Positions 35,934-44,825 of a stretch of 64,000 bases of DNA are shown here, piece by piece (the first letter of the stretch is position 1; each line of letters opens with the position of its first letter). The notes beneath the pieces were generated by a model. The model searched no databases. It worked only from the letters and a program-made list of their open reading frames with translations, and had not been told where the DNA came from. The stretch comes from Streptosporangiaceae bacterium NEAU-GS5. Its GTDB lineage: Bacteria; Actinomycetota; Actinomycetes; Streptosporangiales; Streptosporangiaceae. Location of the stretch: NCBI GenBank assembly GCA_017592665.1, contig JAGFNW010000001.1, forward strand, positions 434,001-498,000, given 5' to 3'. The position numbers were made by a program, and so were the translations under genes.

Positions 35934-35954
35934 GAGATCACCTTTTGGGTCGGC

Positions 35955-37007
35955 TCAGGTGCGGCGGGCGAGAAGGGAGTACTGGTCGGGCGTGAGCCCG
36001 TACGTCCATGCGGCCGCGGCAACGGGATCGTCCACCCAGGGCGGGACGACCAGCCCGTAGCGGCGGCGCGTGCCGTCGCGCTCGAGGGAGCCGTTGACGG
36101 CGAGCAGCACGCGGCTCTGCTGGTGCCAGTGGTAGAGGCGCAGCTCGGAACCGGGATTGCCCGGATCGGGCGCGGTGGCGAGCAGGCGCAGCCGGGCCTG
36201 TTCGATGTACGCGGCCCAGCCCAGATTCTCGATGGCGCATCGCCTGACCTCGACGTTGCGCTCACGCCGGATGCGCGCGGCGCACGGATCGGTGACCACC
36301 CACGCGGGCACCAGCCGTCCGTGCCAGAAGTACACGCCCCAGCCGTCGGCGTAACCGATGGCCGGTCCGGTGGCGCTGTGCAGCCGGAGCGCGCCGTCTC
36401 GCCCCGCCTCTTCGGCATGTACGGCTACCGGCCGCTCCGAGACAAGGCACACGTGCTCGTCGGGCCACCACCCACCGCACGAGCGGAACGCCGAGATCCA
36501 CAGGTCGAGTTGCTCATGGTCGAACCCGCAACCGGCGACACGCCGATAGGCGTCGAACACGGCGGTCCAGGGGAAGGTCAGCGTGTTGTACCAGGCGGTG
36601 AGCCGGCGGTCCTCCTCCTCGTGCGCCTCCAGCAGGGCCGTCCGGAACAGCACGGCCGAGTTGGTGAGCGGCGCGCTCACTTCGCCGTCGATGTATCGCA
36701 CCACGGCAGGTGGAATCCGGGCGTCGACGTCGGCGGTGAACGCCATCGCGAGCTGGGACAACCGACCGGCCAACGGCGGGACGGGCGACCGCTCCGGTAA
36801 AAGCGCGCGCCCGCCCGGCGGAACGGTGACCGCGGCGGAAAGCGGCGACTGGACCCAGTGGAAACGTGGCGGCCGTAATCCGATCAGGCGGTAGAGGCCG
36901 CTGATGGCCGCCTCAGCGGCCGGACGATCGGCGGGTTTGGTCGAATGCGACCAATCCAGCCATTCAGCGCGGATCTCGGCAGCATCCCGCTGCCCGCGAT
37001 CCTTCAT
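35955..37007 (-). CDS. DUF6745-like conserved hypothetical protein
   Basis: A 350-residue soluble protein rich in Trp and Arg. The N-terminal helical region RAEWLDWSHSTKPADR precedes a repeated aromatic core (GYADGWGVYFWHGRLVPAWV, IENLGWAAYIEQ), which I recall as typical of the actinobacterial DUF6745 group; the family name is from memory. No catalytic motif is evident. I chose the ATG at 37007, since upstream codons are not supported. It forms a two-gene operon with the 145-residue gene downstream. Confidence 0.75.
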   Translation of the reverse strand: MKDRGQRDAAEIRAEWLDWSHSTKPADRPAAEAAISGLYRLIGLRPPRFHWVQSPLSAAVTVPPGGRALLPERSPVPPLAGRLSQLAMAFTADVDARIPPAVVRYIDGEVSAPLTNSAVLFRTALLEAHEEEDRRLTAWYNTLTFPWTAVFDAYRRVAGCGFDHEQLDLWISAFRSCGGWWPDEHVCLVSERPVAVHAEEAGRDGALRLHSATGPAIGYADGWGVYFWHGRLVPAWVVTDPCAARIRRERNVEVRRCAIENLGWAAYIEQARLRLLATAPDPGNPGSELRLYHWHQQSRVLLAVNGSLERDGTRRRYGLVVPPWVDDPVAAAAWTYGLTPDQYSLLARRT

Positions 37008-37148
37008 CGGCTGAGGGCGACTGCGCCCTTTCTGTCGATCACGCCTCAGATGGTGACAGACGCCTCTGCCGCCTGTCCACACCACGCGTCCTGGAGATGT
37101 CGTACCCCCGGGCTAGGGTTCGTCGGGAGGATCGGACGAGGGAGGATC

Positions 37149-37652
37149 ATGAACGACGAGCCGAGGATCGTGGAGCGCGAGGCCCAGGCGTTCGCGGGGA
37201 TCGTGGGAGACGTGACGATGGACACCATCCCGGAGATCGCCGATCGGCTCGGCGAGGTGTTCGGCCGGCTGACCGCGCAGGGGATGGAGCCGGTGGCCGC
37301 GCCGTTCTTCAAATACGAGCTGATCGACATGCCCCGGCTCCGGATCGTGGCGGGCTTCCCGATCGCCGAGCCCGAGGCGGGTCTCCCCGAGCGTGACGGC
37401 GACGTGTTCTTCGACACCCTGCCCGCCGGTCGCTATGTGACGGTCGCTCACACGGGGCACCCGCAGGAGCTCGAAGCGGTCACCGGCGAGCTGCTGGCCT
37501 GGGCCGCCGAACGCGGCCTGAGCTGGGATATGACGCCGACCCCTGAGGGCGAGCGGTGGGGCTGCCGGCTCGAGATCTACCAGACCGACCCCCGCGTCGA
37601 GCCCGACATGTCCAAGTGGACCACCGACCTCGCCTTCCGCCTGGAGTCCTAA
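37149..37652 (+). CDS. GyrI-like / AraC effector-binding domain protein
   Basis: A 167-residue single-domain protein of the GyrI-like small-molecule-binding superfamily. The characteristic order is seen: an N-terminal strand, AGIVGDVTMDTIPEIADRLG, a central PAAPFFKYELID-like segment, FFDTLPAGRYVTVAHTGHPQ, and a final RLEIYQTDP strand. It has no DNA-binding domain, so it probably binds or sequesters a ligand. GGAGG lies 5 bases before the ATG at 37149. Confidence 0.82.
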   Translation: MNDEPRIVEREAQAFAGIVGDVTMDTIPEIADRLGEVFGRLTAQGMEPVAAPFFKYELIDMPRLRIVAGFPIAEPEAGLPERDGDVFFDTLPAGRYVTVAHTGHPQELEAVTGELLAWAAERGLSWDMTPTPEGERWGCRLEIYQTDPRVEPDMSKWTTDLAFRLES

Positions 37653-37704
37653 GGAGCGTCTGACAAATGCGGCCCGTCGCGAGCGGCATCGCGGGGGTCA
37701 TGGC

Positions 37705-38721
37705 TCACCAGCGGATCACGGTGGCAGCCCAGGTGTAGCCGGTGCCGGCGGCCAGGAGCAGGACGAGGTCGCCGGAGGCCAGCCGCCCCGCCCGATGGGC
37801 GCGGTCGAGGGCGAGCAGCGGATCGACGCCGCTCATGTGGCCGGTGTCGTCCAGATAGGTCGCCTGATCGGCGGACACCCCGAGGTGCTTCAAGATGGCC
37901 TCGTGCAGCGACCGTTTGAGGTGGATGACGCACACGTGGCCGATGTCACGGCGGGCCGCCTGCGATCGCTGCAGCGCCCCGTCGGCGGCCGCCAGGAAGT
38001 TGCGCAGGGTGACCGGGTCCAGCCGCTCCTTCAGCGAGGCCGGGTCAGGGACGTCGAGGTGATGCCGACCGGCCAGCACGGTGTCGACGCCGGCCGGCTC
38101 CACGCTGCCGCCCCCGGGCACCATCACGTCCAGCGAGAACGACCCATCGGTGATCATGTGGCAGCCGAGCACCTCGCGCGGCACGGGCGCGGCCGACCGG
38201 TCCTTCACCAGGAGGGCGGCGACCGCGCCGTCTCCGAAGTCGTAGGCGAACCGGGTGCGCGGATTGGCGAGGTCGATCAGGTGCGACTCCCGGCTCGCCG
38301 CCACCGCGAGCACCGTGTTCAGCTCGTCTTCGGCCCGCAGCAGGTCCCGGCACACGCGGAGGGCCACGGGCGCGCCGCAGGACACGTAGTCCAGCTCCAG
38401 CACGGTCGCGTCGGCGCAGCCGAGCAGGTGGGCGATGCGCGGCCCGGCCTGCCAGACGGCGTAGTCCTTCCACGTCGAGCCGAAGTAGACCAGCGCGTCC
38501 ACCTCGTCCGGCCGCATGCCCTGCTCGGCGAGCAGCCGCCGCGCGGCGGCCACGGCCATGTCGCTGACATGCTCATCCGGGGCGGCGATGTGCTTGGCGC
38601 GCAGCCCGAACCGGTCGATCAGCACGCTCTGTGGTACGCCGGTGACGGCCGAGATCTCGGCCGCGTCCATGCGGCGGTCCGGCAGATACGCGGCGGTCGC
38701 GGCGAGCCGGACACGGCTCAC
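37705..38721 (-). CDS. KASIII (FabH)-like ketoacyl synthase with altered active site
   Basis: A 338-residue thiolase-fold enzyme. GTG at 38721 overlaps the ligase stop as GTGA; an in-frame ATG lies 9 bases upstream. The nucleophile is Cys115 in DYVSCGAPVA and the histidine is in CVIHLKRS. The position normally held by Asn in the YGNTS motif reads TGHMSG, so the triad appears to be Cys-His-His. Such changes occur in KASIII relatives that acylate or transfer acyl groups instead of performing the usual decarboxylative condensation. It is the last gene of a four-gene coupled operon with an acyl-CoA synthetase, which likely supplies its acyl donor. Confidence 0.88.
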   Translation of the reverse strand: MSRVRLAATAAYLPDRRMDAAEISAVTGVPQSVLIDRFGLRAKHIAAPDEHVSDMAVAAARRLLAEQGMRPDEVDALVYFGSTWKDYAVWQAGPRIAHLLGCADATVLELDYVSCGAPVALRVCRDLLRAEDELNTVLAVAASRESHLIDLANPRTRFAYDFGDGAVAALLVKDRSAAPVPREVLGCHMITDGSFSLDVMVPGGGSVEPAGVDTVLAGRHHLDVPDPASLKERLDPVTLRNFLAAADGALQRSQAARRDIGHVCVIHLKRSLHEAILKHLGVSADQATYLDDTGHMSGVDPLLALDRAHRAGRLASGDLVLLLAAGTGYTWAATVIRW

Positions 38722-40367
38722 GACTCCCACCGATCACGGCCCTCGTCCGTGCGCGCCATGTCGCGGGGCTCGGCGTCGAGCGCCATGTCCCGGCCCTCGT
38801 CCCCGCCCTCGTCCGTCCGCACCGCGTCCCGGCCCTCGGCGTCGAGGACCAGGTCGCGGAGCTCGGTTTTGAGCACCTTGTCGAGCCCGGATCGGGGCAG
38901 GCGGTCGATGAGCCGGACATGTTTCGGCACCTTGAACCCGGCGAGCCGCTCGCGGCAGTACGCCACGAGCAGCCGCCCGAGATCGGCCCCCGAATCGGCG
39001 GCGGAGTCAGTGGCCGGATCAGCGGCGGCATCAGCGGCGGGAACGACGAAGGCGCAGCCCACCTCGCCCCACCGCGCGTCCGGCACGCCCACGACGGCGG
39101 CCTCGGCCACGGCCGGATGGCCCTGCAGCACCGACTCGACCTCGGCCGGATAGACGTTCTCGCCACCCGAGACATACATGTCCTTGAGCCGGTCGCGGAT
39201 CCGGTAGAACCCGGCCGCGTCGCGTTCGGCGATGTCGCCGGTGCGCAGCCAGCCATCCTGCACGGCGGCCGCGGTCGCTTCCGGGTTGCGCCAATAACCA
39301 GGGAAGACGTTCGGCCCTCTGACGACCAGCTCGCCGACGCCCGGCCCGTCGATCGCCGACCCCGTCTCCGCGTCGCGGAGCGCCACGTCCACATGCGGAT
39401 AGGGCATGCCCGCCCACCCCACCTTGTCGGCCACGTGCTCGGCGGGCAGACACAGCACGTTGGGCGCCGCCTCGGTCAGGCCGTATCCCTGGACGATGCG
39501 CACCCCCCGATCAAGCCACACCCGCAGCAGCGGCTCCGGCATCGGTGCGCCGCCGACGACCACCCGGCGGAGGCTCGACAGGTCGGCTGTGGCGAAACCC
39601 GGCTCCTGGCTCATGAACAAGTACGTCGCGGGCACGCCCATCATCGTGGTCACCCGGTGGCGTGCGATCAGGCGCAGCGCGCGCCCGGCGTCGAAGGCCG
39701 GCTCCAGGACCACGGTCGCGCCCTTCCACCAGGCCAGCAGCGGCTGCACGTTCCACCCGCCCACGTGGAATTGGGGCAGCACCTGCAGCACGACGTCGTC
39801 TTCGCGCAGCTCGCAGCCCCGGTCGAGGGACAGGTTGGTCCAGAAGCAGTTGGCGTGGGTGAGCAGCGCGCCCTTCGGCCGTCCGGTGGTGCCCGACGTG
39901 TAGACGAGCAGCAGCCCGGCGTCGTCGCCAGGGCCGTCGCCGACGTCGGCGTGGCCAGGTGCGGCATGGCGGTCGAGCCCTGCCCTGGTGAGCTCGGCCA
40001 CGGCGGTGTCCTTCGCGGCTTCGCGTGCCACCGGGAGGAACTCCGGCGCGGCGAACAGCAGCATCGGCTCGGCGTCGGCGAGCTGGTAGGCGATCTCCGG
40101 CGCGGTCAGCCGTACGTTGATCGGGGTGAGGATGAGGCCGGCCTTGGCGCAGGCGAAGAACAGATCCACGTGCTCGGGCTGGTTGCGGGTGAGCGTGGCG
40201 ATGCGATCTCCGCGGCGCGCTCCGGCGGCCAGCAGCCCCGCCGCCAGGCGGTCGGACCTGTCGTCCAGCTCGCCGTACGAGATGGCGGCGGCGGCGTCGA
40301 CGATCGCGGTGCGGCGGGGTGTGGCACGCGCCCGGTCGCGCAGCCACCGGCCGATCTCCATGGTCAT
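38718..40367 (-). CDS. acyl-CoA synthetase (AMP-forming)
   Basis: A 549-residue ANL-superfamily ligase. P-loop YTSGTTGRPKG, the GYGLTEAAP motif, TGDIAERD, and the C-terminal lysine motif PRSGLDKVLK are all present. It should activate a carboxylic acid as acyl-AMP and then acyl-CoA. ATGA overlaps couple it to the TetR gene upstream and GTGA to the KASIII-like gene downstream. After the catalytic lysine comes a 45-residue tail of imperfect acidic/basic repeats (EGRD, RTDEG units), and a short Ala/Asp repeat interrupts the C-terminal subdomain. Both look like in-frame tandem expansions. Confidence 0.92.
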   Translation of the reverse strand: MTMEIGRWLRDRARATPRRTAIVDAAAAISYGELDDRSDRLAAGLLAAGARRGDRIATLTRNQPEHVDLFFACAKAGLILTPINVRLTAPEIAYQLADAEPMLLFAAPEFLPVAREAAKDTAVAELTRAGLDRHAAPGHADVGDGPGDDAGLLLVYTSGTTGRPKGALLTHANCFWTNLSLDRGCELREDDVVLQVLPQFHVGGWNVQPLLAWWKGATVVLEPAFDAGRALRLIARHRVTTMMGVPATYLFMSQEPGFATADLSSLRRVVVGGAPMPEPLLRVWLDRGVRIVQGYGLTEAAPNVLCLPAEHVADKVGWAGMPYPHVDVALRDAETGSAIDGPGVGELVVRGPNVFPGYWRNPEATAAAVQDGWLRTGDIAERDAAGFYRIRDRLKDMYVSGGENVYPAEVESVLQGHPAVAEAAVVGVPDARWGEVGCAFVVPAADAAADPATDSAADSGADLGRLLVAYCRERLAGFKVPKHVRLIDRLPRSGLDKVLKTELRDLVLDAEGRDAVRTDEGGDEGRDMALDAEPRDMARTDEGRDRWES

Positions 40368-41008
40368 CGCGACGCCCCGAGGCCGCGGAGGATGAACGCG
40401 TACATCTCCTCGAAGACGTGGTCGGGCACCTCCCGGGGGCCGGGGCCGTCCTCCCAGAGGATCCAGCGCATGCCGATCAGCTCGCCGACGCCCATCAGCG
40501 CCCAGGCGAGGACCTCGGGATCGGCCCGGGCGATGTCGCCGTCGTCCATGGCGGCCCGCAGCCCGGCCACATAGCCGTCGGCGATGGCCCGGTAGTGCCG
40601 CTGCAGCATGCCGGGCGAGGCGAACTCGGCCTGCCGGATGATCCGGTAGAGCGCCGGATGCTCGGCCGTGAAGCGGAAGAACCCCTTGAACCCGAGGCGC
40701 TCGGCCTCCGCGCGTGTCCGGCCCTGCCGGGCCCCCTCCGACATGGCCCGCCGCACGCGCCGGTTGAGGTCGGCCACCAGCTCGTCGAAGAGCTGCTGCT
40801 TGCCCTCGAAGTAGAGGTAGAAGGTGCCCTGCGCCACCCCGGCCGCCTCGGTGATCTTCACGATGGACGCCTCGTGATAGCCATGCTCGGCGAACGCCTC
40901 CTCGGCGGCGTCGAGCAGCCGCCGCCGGGTGCGCTCGCCTTTGGCCGACAGCGGCCGCCCGCGGGTGCTGGTGGGCGGCGGCTCGTTCTCCACCTGCCAA
41001 GCCGGCAT
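40364..41008 (-). CDS. TetR-family transcriptional regulator
   Basis: A 214-residue regulator. The N-terminal HTH (about 25-75) reads RTRRRLLDAAEEAFAEHGY and IVKITEAAGVAQGTFYLYF; a helical ligand-binding domain follows. It sits second in a four-gene operon, sharing one base with the hydrolase stop and four bases with the synthetase start, so it is likely to autoregulate the operon in response to an acyl-CoA-type ligand (inference). Confidence 0.93.
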   Translation of the reverse strand: MPAWQVENEPPPTSTRGRPLSAKGERTRRRLLDAAEEAFAEHGYHEASIVKITEAAGVAQGTFYLYFEGKQQLFDELVADLNRRVRRAMSEGARQGRTRAEAERLGFKGFFRFTAEHPALYRIIRQAEFASPGMLQRHYRAIADGYVAGLRAAMDDGDIARADPEVLAWALMGVGELIGMRWILWEDGPGPREVPDHVFEEMYAFILRGLGASR

Positions 41009-42039
41009 CAGACCGCCGGTGTGCGCGACAGGTGGGCGTGCAGCAGCGCGGCGAACTCGTCCGGGCGCTGCGTGTAGGGGAAGTGCCCGACGCCGGGCAT
41101 CATGTGCTCGGTGTAGTCGCCGTAGCGGTCGAGCACGTCACGGGTCTGCCGCTTCATCGGCTGGGCCGGGAAGGCCTCCTCGCCCGGCCACCCGGGCACC
41201 GCACCGATGGCGCCGAGATGTCCGAGGTCGACCAGAGCGGTGTCGGAGACGATGACATCCAGGTCGCCGTGCACCCACAGCACGGGCGCGCGGCAGCCCG
41301 AGCCGGGCAGGTCGCTCCACCCGAAGTACTTCGGGGTCATCGTGTTGAGCACGCCGCGCGTGCCCGGCGCCACGCCCGGCCAGTGCGGCGAGGTCGTGGC
41401 GTCGCCCGGATAGTTGTCGTCGCCCACGTGGGTGGCCAGGATCCCGGCGAGCAGCAGGTCTTCCTCCCGCACCGTCTCTGGGCCGGGGAAGTAGAGGGTG
41501 CGGACCACGTTGCGCGGCGACAGCGGCTCCTTGTCGGTCTCGTCGCGGTCGGCGATCAGCCGGACGAGATCCGGGTTGGCCGTGCCGCCGCCCGAGCCGG
41601 CGAAGTCGGGCGTGCAGGGGCTGCCGTCGAGCTTGGTCCCGCCGAAGCCGTACGGCGAGACCGGCGCCACCAGGGTGATCGTGCGCACCCGGCCCGGGTG
41701 GGTCGTGGCGAGGTCCATGACGACGCCGCCACCCATCGAGTGGCCGACCAGGTGGACGGACTCCAGGCCCAGCGCGTCGATCAGGCCGACGACGTCGTCG
41801 CGGAAGTCGCCGGTGCCCCTGGTCGCGTCGATCGGCGCGGCGTCGCTGCGCCCGAACCCGCGAAGATCCACGGCGATGCCCCGATAACCGGCCGGCAGCA
41901 GGCCGATCTGCTCGTCCCAGACGGCGCAGTCGGACAGGTTGCCGTGGACGAAGACCACCGGGTCGCCCTCGCCCGCCTCGCGGATGTGCAGGTCGAGGCG
42001 GTCGGTGCCGACGGTGCGGGAGCTGGGCGCTGCGGTCAT
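41008..42039 (-). CDS. alpha/beta hydrolase
   Basis: A 343-residue hydrolase. HGN oxyanion strand (VVFVHGNLSDCAVW), nucleophile elbow GHSMGGG, acid in HGDLDVIVSD and His in PGVGHFPYTQRP are all visible. An insertion of about 80 residues between the core halves forms a cap. It is probably an esterase, lactonase or epoxide-hydrolase-type enzyme. It is the first gene of the operon and overlaps TetR by one base, so it may act on the same acyl compound as the synthetase. Confidence 0.88.
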   Translation of the reverse strand: MTAAPSSRTVGTDRLDLHIREAGEGDPVVFVHGNLSDCAVWDEQIGLLPAGYRGIAVDLRGFGRSDAAPIDATRGTGDFRDDVVGLIDALGLESVHLVGHSMGGGVVMDLATTHPGRVRTITLVAPVSPYGFGGTKLDGSPCTPDFAGSGGGTANPDLVRLIADRDETDKEPLSPRNVVRTLYFPGPETVREEDLLLAGILATHVGDDNYPGDATTSPHWPGVAPGTRGVLNTMTPKYFGWSDLPGSGCRAPVLWVHGDLDVIVSDTALVDLGHLGAIGAVPGWPGEEAFPAQPMKRQTRDVLDRYGDYTEHMMPGVGHFPYTQRPDEFAALLHAHLSRTPAV

Positions 42040-42114
42040 GGGAGCACCTCTTGACGAAGTTCGATGTCGCGCTCACGGTAACAGGTGAATCACCTCTCAT
42101 AAAAGGGGTTGGAA

Positions 42115-43347
42115 ATGCGAAGGCTCAGCCCGGTCCTGGCCGTGTTCTCCCTGCTGTTCGCCCTTGTGACGGTCCCCGCCGAGGCGACCGCGGCCGTCAC
42201 GCTCGAAGCGTCGTACACCACCGGCCTGCAGAACGGATGGGCGCTGGTCGAGCGCTACCGGGACACCTCGGCGAGCTTCACCACGGAGACCTATCCACCC
42301 GGCGGAGTGGGCGACCAGACGGGCCAGCCCAAGCACCTGTTCGGCGACGTGGCCCAGCCGCATTCGTCGCGGTTCCTGCTCTACCACGCCCCCGGCTGGC
42401 AGACCGGGACCAAGACCGTGCCGGTGCTCCTCGTGCACGGCGCCAACCAGACGGCCGACCACGCCTGGGCCAACCCCAACCTTCTCGGCGACAACGCCTG
42501 CGGCCGCCTGTCGTGCCCGTCCACGGGCCTCATGCAGTATCTCGACACGCGTGGATACAAGGTGTTCGCCATCGGCTTCCCGCACAAGACGGGCGACGGC
42601 TACTTCTGGTCGGAGCAGATCTCCGACGCCATCAAGATCATCAAAACCAAGACCGGCGCTTCCACGGTGGACGTGATCGGCTGGTCGAAGGGGGCGTTCA
42701 ACGCCCGTCAGTACGTCTCCTCGCTCCGCAGGCCCTGGGGCACCGCGTACGCCGGCGACGTCCGCAAGCTGATCCTCATCGGCGGACCGAACAAGGGCTT
42801 CGACTGGGGCTACCGGCACGGCTGGACCCACGACTTCGCGATCTACCCCGACTGCGGCGGCTCGCTCAACGCGCCCGCCCCGCACACGGCCATGGTCTGC
42901 TTCGGCCTGTGGCGCAACGGCACGCAGCTCAGCTACGAGGGCACGGCCTTCCCCGGCGGACGGCAGATGCTGGCCCGCTGGGACGGCGTCTACCCGCTGC
43001 CCACAACCGAGCAGGACTGGTACACCACGTACTACGGCGGCACGGGCTTCTTCACCCAGGGAAAGGGCATCCAGTACAGCATCGACCAGGGCTCACTGGT
43101 CGCCCCCATGATCAGCGCCGGAGTGCCGGCGAGCGTGGCGGTCTATGAGCTGTGCGGCAGCGCCGCCGACATGCCACTGCTGCACAACGAGCACACGGGC
43201 CCCTCCGACGGAGCCGTCTTCATCGCCAGCTGCAACGCCACCGACGGCATCGCCAACCGGGCCGCGACCACCACCCTGTCCCTCAACCACCTGCGGCTCG
43301 GCTGGGACCCGACCGCGGAGGCGCAGATCGCGACCTGGCTGGGCTGA
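42115..43347 (+). CDS. secreted lipase-like alpha/beta hydrolase
   Basis: A 410-residue exported protein. The signal peptide runs from MRRLSPVLAVFSLLFALVTV to about the AEATAA site. The mature domain has HG (VLLVHGANQTADHAW) and nucleophile GWSKG; the acid and His are not assigned with certainty. Several Cys pairs suggest disulfides, which fits secretion. The ATG at 42115 follows AAAAGGGG; the TTG 6 bases upstream is less likely. It may be a triacylglycerol lipase or an esterase. Confidence 0.82.
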   Translation: MRRLSPVLAVFSLLFALVTVPAEATAAVTLEASYTTGLQNGWALVERYRDTSASFTTETYPPGGVGDQTGQPKHLFGDVAQPHSSRFLLYHAPGWQTGTKTVPVLLVHGANQTADHAWANPNLLGDNACGRLSCPSTGLMQYLDTRGYKVFAIGFPHKTGDGYFWSEQISDAIKIIKTKTGASTVDVIGWSKGAFNARQYVSSLRRPWGTAYAGDVRKLILIGGPNKGFDWGYRHGWTHDFAIYPDCGGSLNAPAPHTAMVCFGLWRNGTQLSYEGTAFPGGRQMLARWDGVYPLPTTEQDWYTTYYGGTGFFTQGKGIQYSIDQGSLVAPMISAGVPASVAVYELCGSAADMPLLHNEHTGPSDGAVFIASCNATDGIANRAATTTLSLNHLRLGWDPTAEAQIATWLG

Positions 43348-43356
43348 CCCCCTGGA

Positions 43357-44742
43357 TCACTCGGGGCAGATGCTGACAGGGAGGCGGAGGACGAACCGCG
43401 TGCCCTGGGGGCTGTCGTCGATCCGCAGCGTGCCGCCGTGCGTCTCGGCGATCTGCCGGGCGATCGGCAGCCCCAGCCCGGTGCCTCCGGCCTGCCGGTC
43501 CCGCGCCGTGTCCAGCCGGGCCAGCCGCTGGAAGACCAGCTCACGCTTGTCCGGGTCGATGCCGGGCCCGTCGTCGGTCACCTCCAGCACCGCGATGCCG
43601 CACGGGAAACGCTCGGCATCGCGCTTGGCGCTCGGCTCCTGCCGTACGTGAAAGGCGATCGAGGACGTCGCGTAGCGTTCGGCGTTGTCGACCAGATTGA
43701 TGAACAGCTGCGCCAGTCGCTCCCGGTCGCCGATCACGATCACGCCCGAGTCGAGGGACAGGGTGAAGTCCCTGTGCGGCGGTCGCACCGTCAGTTCCGA
43801 GGCCACGAACTGGGCCAGGTCGATCGGCTCGTTCGTGATCGGCTGGCCGGCCTCCAACCGCTGGATGGTGAGCAGGGCGCCCACGATCGCCTCGAGCCGG
43901 TCGACACTCGGCAGAACGCTGTTGCCCAGCGTGGTCACGCTGGTGTCCTCGGGGGCGTACAGGGCGTCCTCGACCTCGGCCCGGATCGCGGCGATGGGCG
44001 TGCGCAGCTCATGGGAGGCGTCCGAGGTGAACTGACGCTGCTGCAGCATCGCCGCCTCCAGCCGGGCCAGCGTCCCGTTGACGCTGTCGGCCAGGTCGTG
44101 GATCTCGTCGCGGCTCTGTGGAAGGGGGACCCGGTGGTCGGGGCGGCAGGTGTCGGTGATCCGGTCGAGCTCGGCGCGAATGGCGATCACGGGGCTGAGG
44201 CACCGGACGACGATCCGATGGCCGAGGATCGTGATGGCCGCGGCCATCACGGCCATGGCCCCGAGCACGACGCCGGCCAGCCACGGTTTCACGTACGCCG
44301 GGATGGGAGGCGAGGAGCTGTAGACGACCCAGTCCTGACCACCTCGGTAGGCCAGCTGCGCGGCCACGATGTTGCATTCGCCGGGCGGGAAGACCCCGCC
44401 GCAGACGACGCGGACGGCCATCCTCCCGCGCGCGGGGAGGAAGTCGGCCATGGGCGGCTTGCCCTCCAGCTGCGGCGTGGACGTCTCGACCCGGCCGTCA
44501 GGGTCGACGATCTGCACGAAGCGATCACTGTGCTCGGCCAGCGGCATGCTCACGTCGCCACGCTCGACCTGGCGGGCCACCCGGCCGCCGACCGCGATGA
44601 TCTCGTCGATGCGATCGTCGGTGGTGGAGCGATGAATCGCGAACATGACCGTCGCCGCCAGCATGGCCGACAGCGCCACCGCCACCACACCGGTGAAAAG
44701 CGTAATACGCGTGGTGATCGACAAATTCCGGTGCGTCGTCAT
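43357..44742 (-). CDS. sensor histidine kinase (orphan)
   Basis: A 461-residue EnvZ-type kinase. Membrane helices lie at about 13-36 and 152-176 with an extracytoplasmic sensor between them. A HAMP domain follows, then HisKA with DASHELRTPIAAI, N box NLVDNAERYA, and the DDGPGIDPD and GTGLGLPIAR boxes. The sensor has two cysteines (VVCGGVFPPGECN) that could form a disulfide. No response regulator is adjacent on either side, so its partner must lie elsewhere. Confidence 0.92.
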   Translation of the reverse strand: MTTHRNLSITTRITLFTGVVAVALSAMLAATVMFAIHRSTTDDRIDEIIAVGGRVARQVERGDVSMPLAEHSDRFVQIVDPDGRVETSTPQLEGKPPMADFLPARGRMAVRVVCGGVFPPGECNIVAAQLAYRGGQDWVVYSSSPPIPAYVKPWLAGVVLGAMAVMAAAITILGHRIVVRCLSPVIAIRAELDRITDTCRPDHRVPLPQSRDEIHDLADSVNGTLARLEAAMLQQRQFTSDASHELRTPIAAIRAEVEDALYAPEDTSVTTLGNSVLPSVDRLEAIVGALLTIQRLEAGQPITNEPIDLAQFVASELTVRPPHRDFTLSLDSGVIVIGDRERLAQLFINLVDNAERYATSSIAFHVRQEPSAKRDAERFPCGIAVLEVTDDGPGIDPDKRELVFQRLARLDTARDRQAGGTGLGLPIARQIAETHGGTLRIDDSPQGTRFVLRLPVSICPE

Positions 44743-44825
44743 GCGACAGTCCCTTCACCCAGTTGAGCACGCGGAACGTAGCGTGCGGTGCACGGGGAGC
44801 TCGGGTGAAGGCAACGACTACATCA

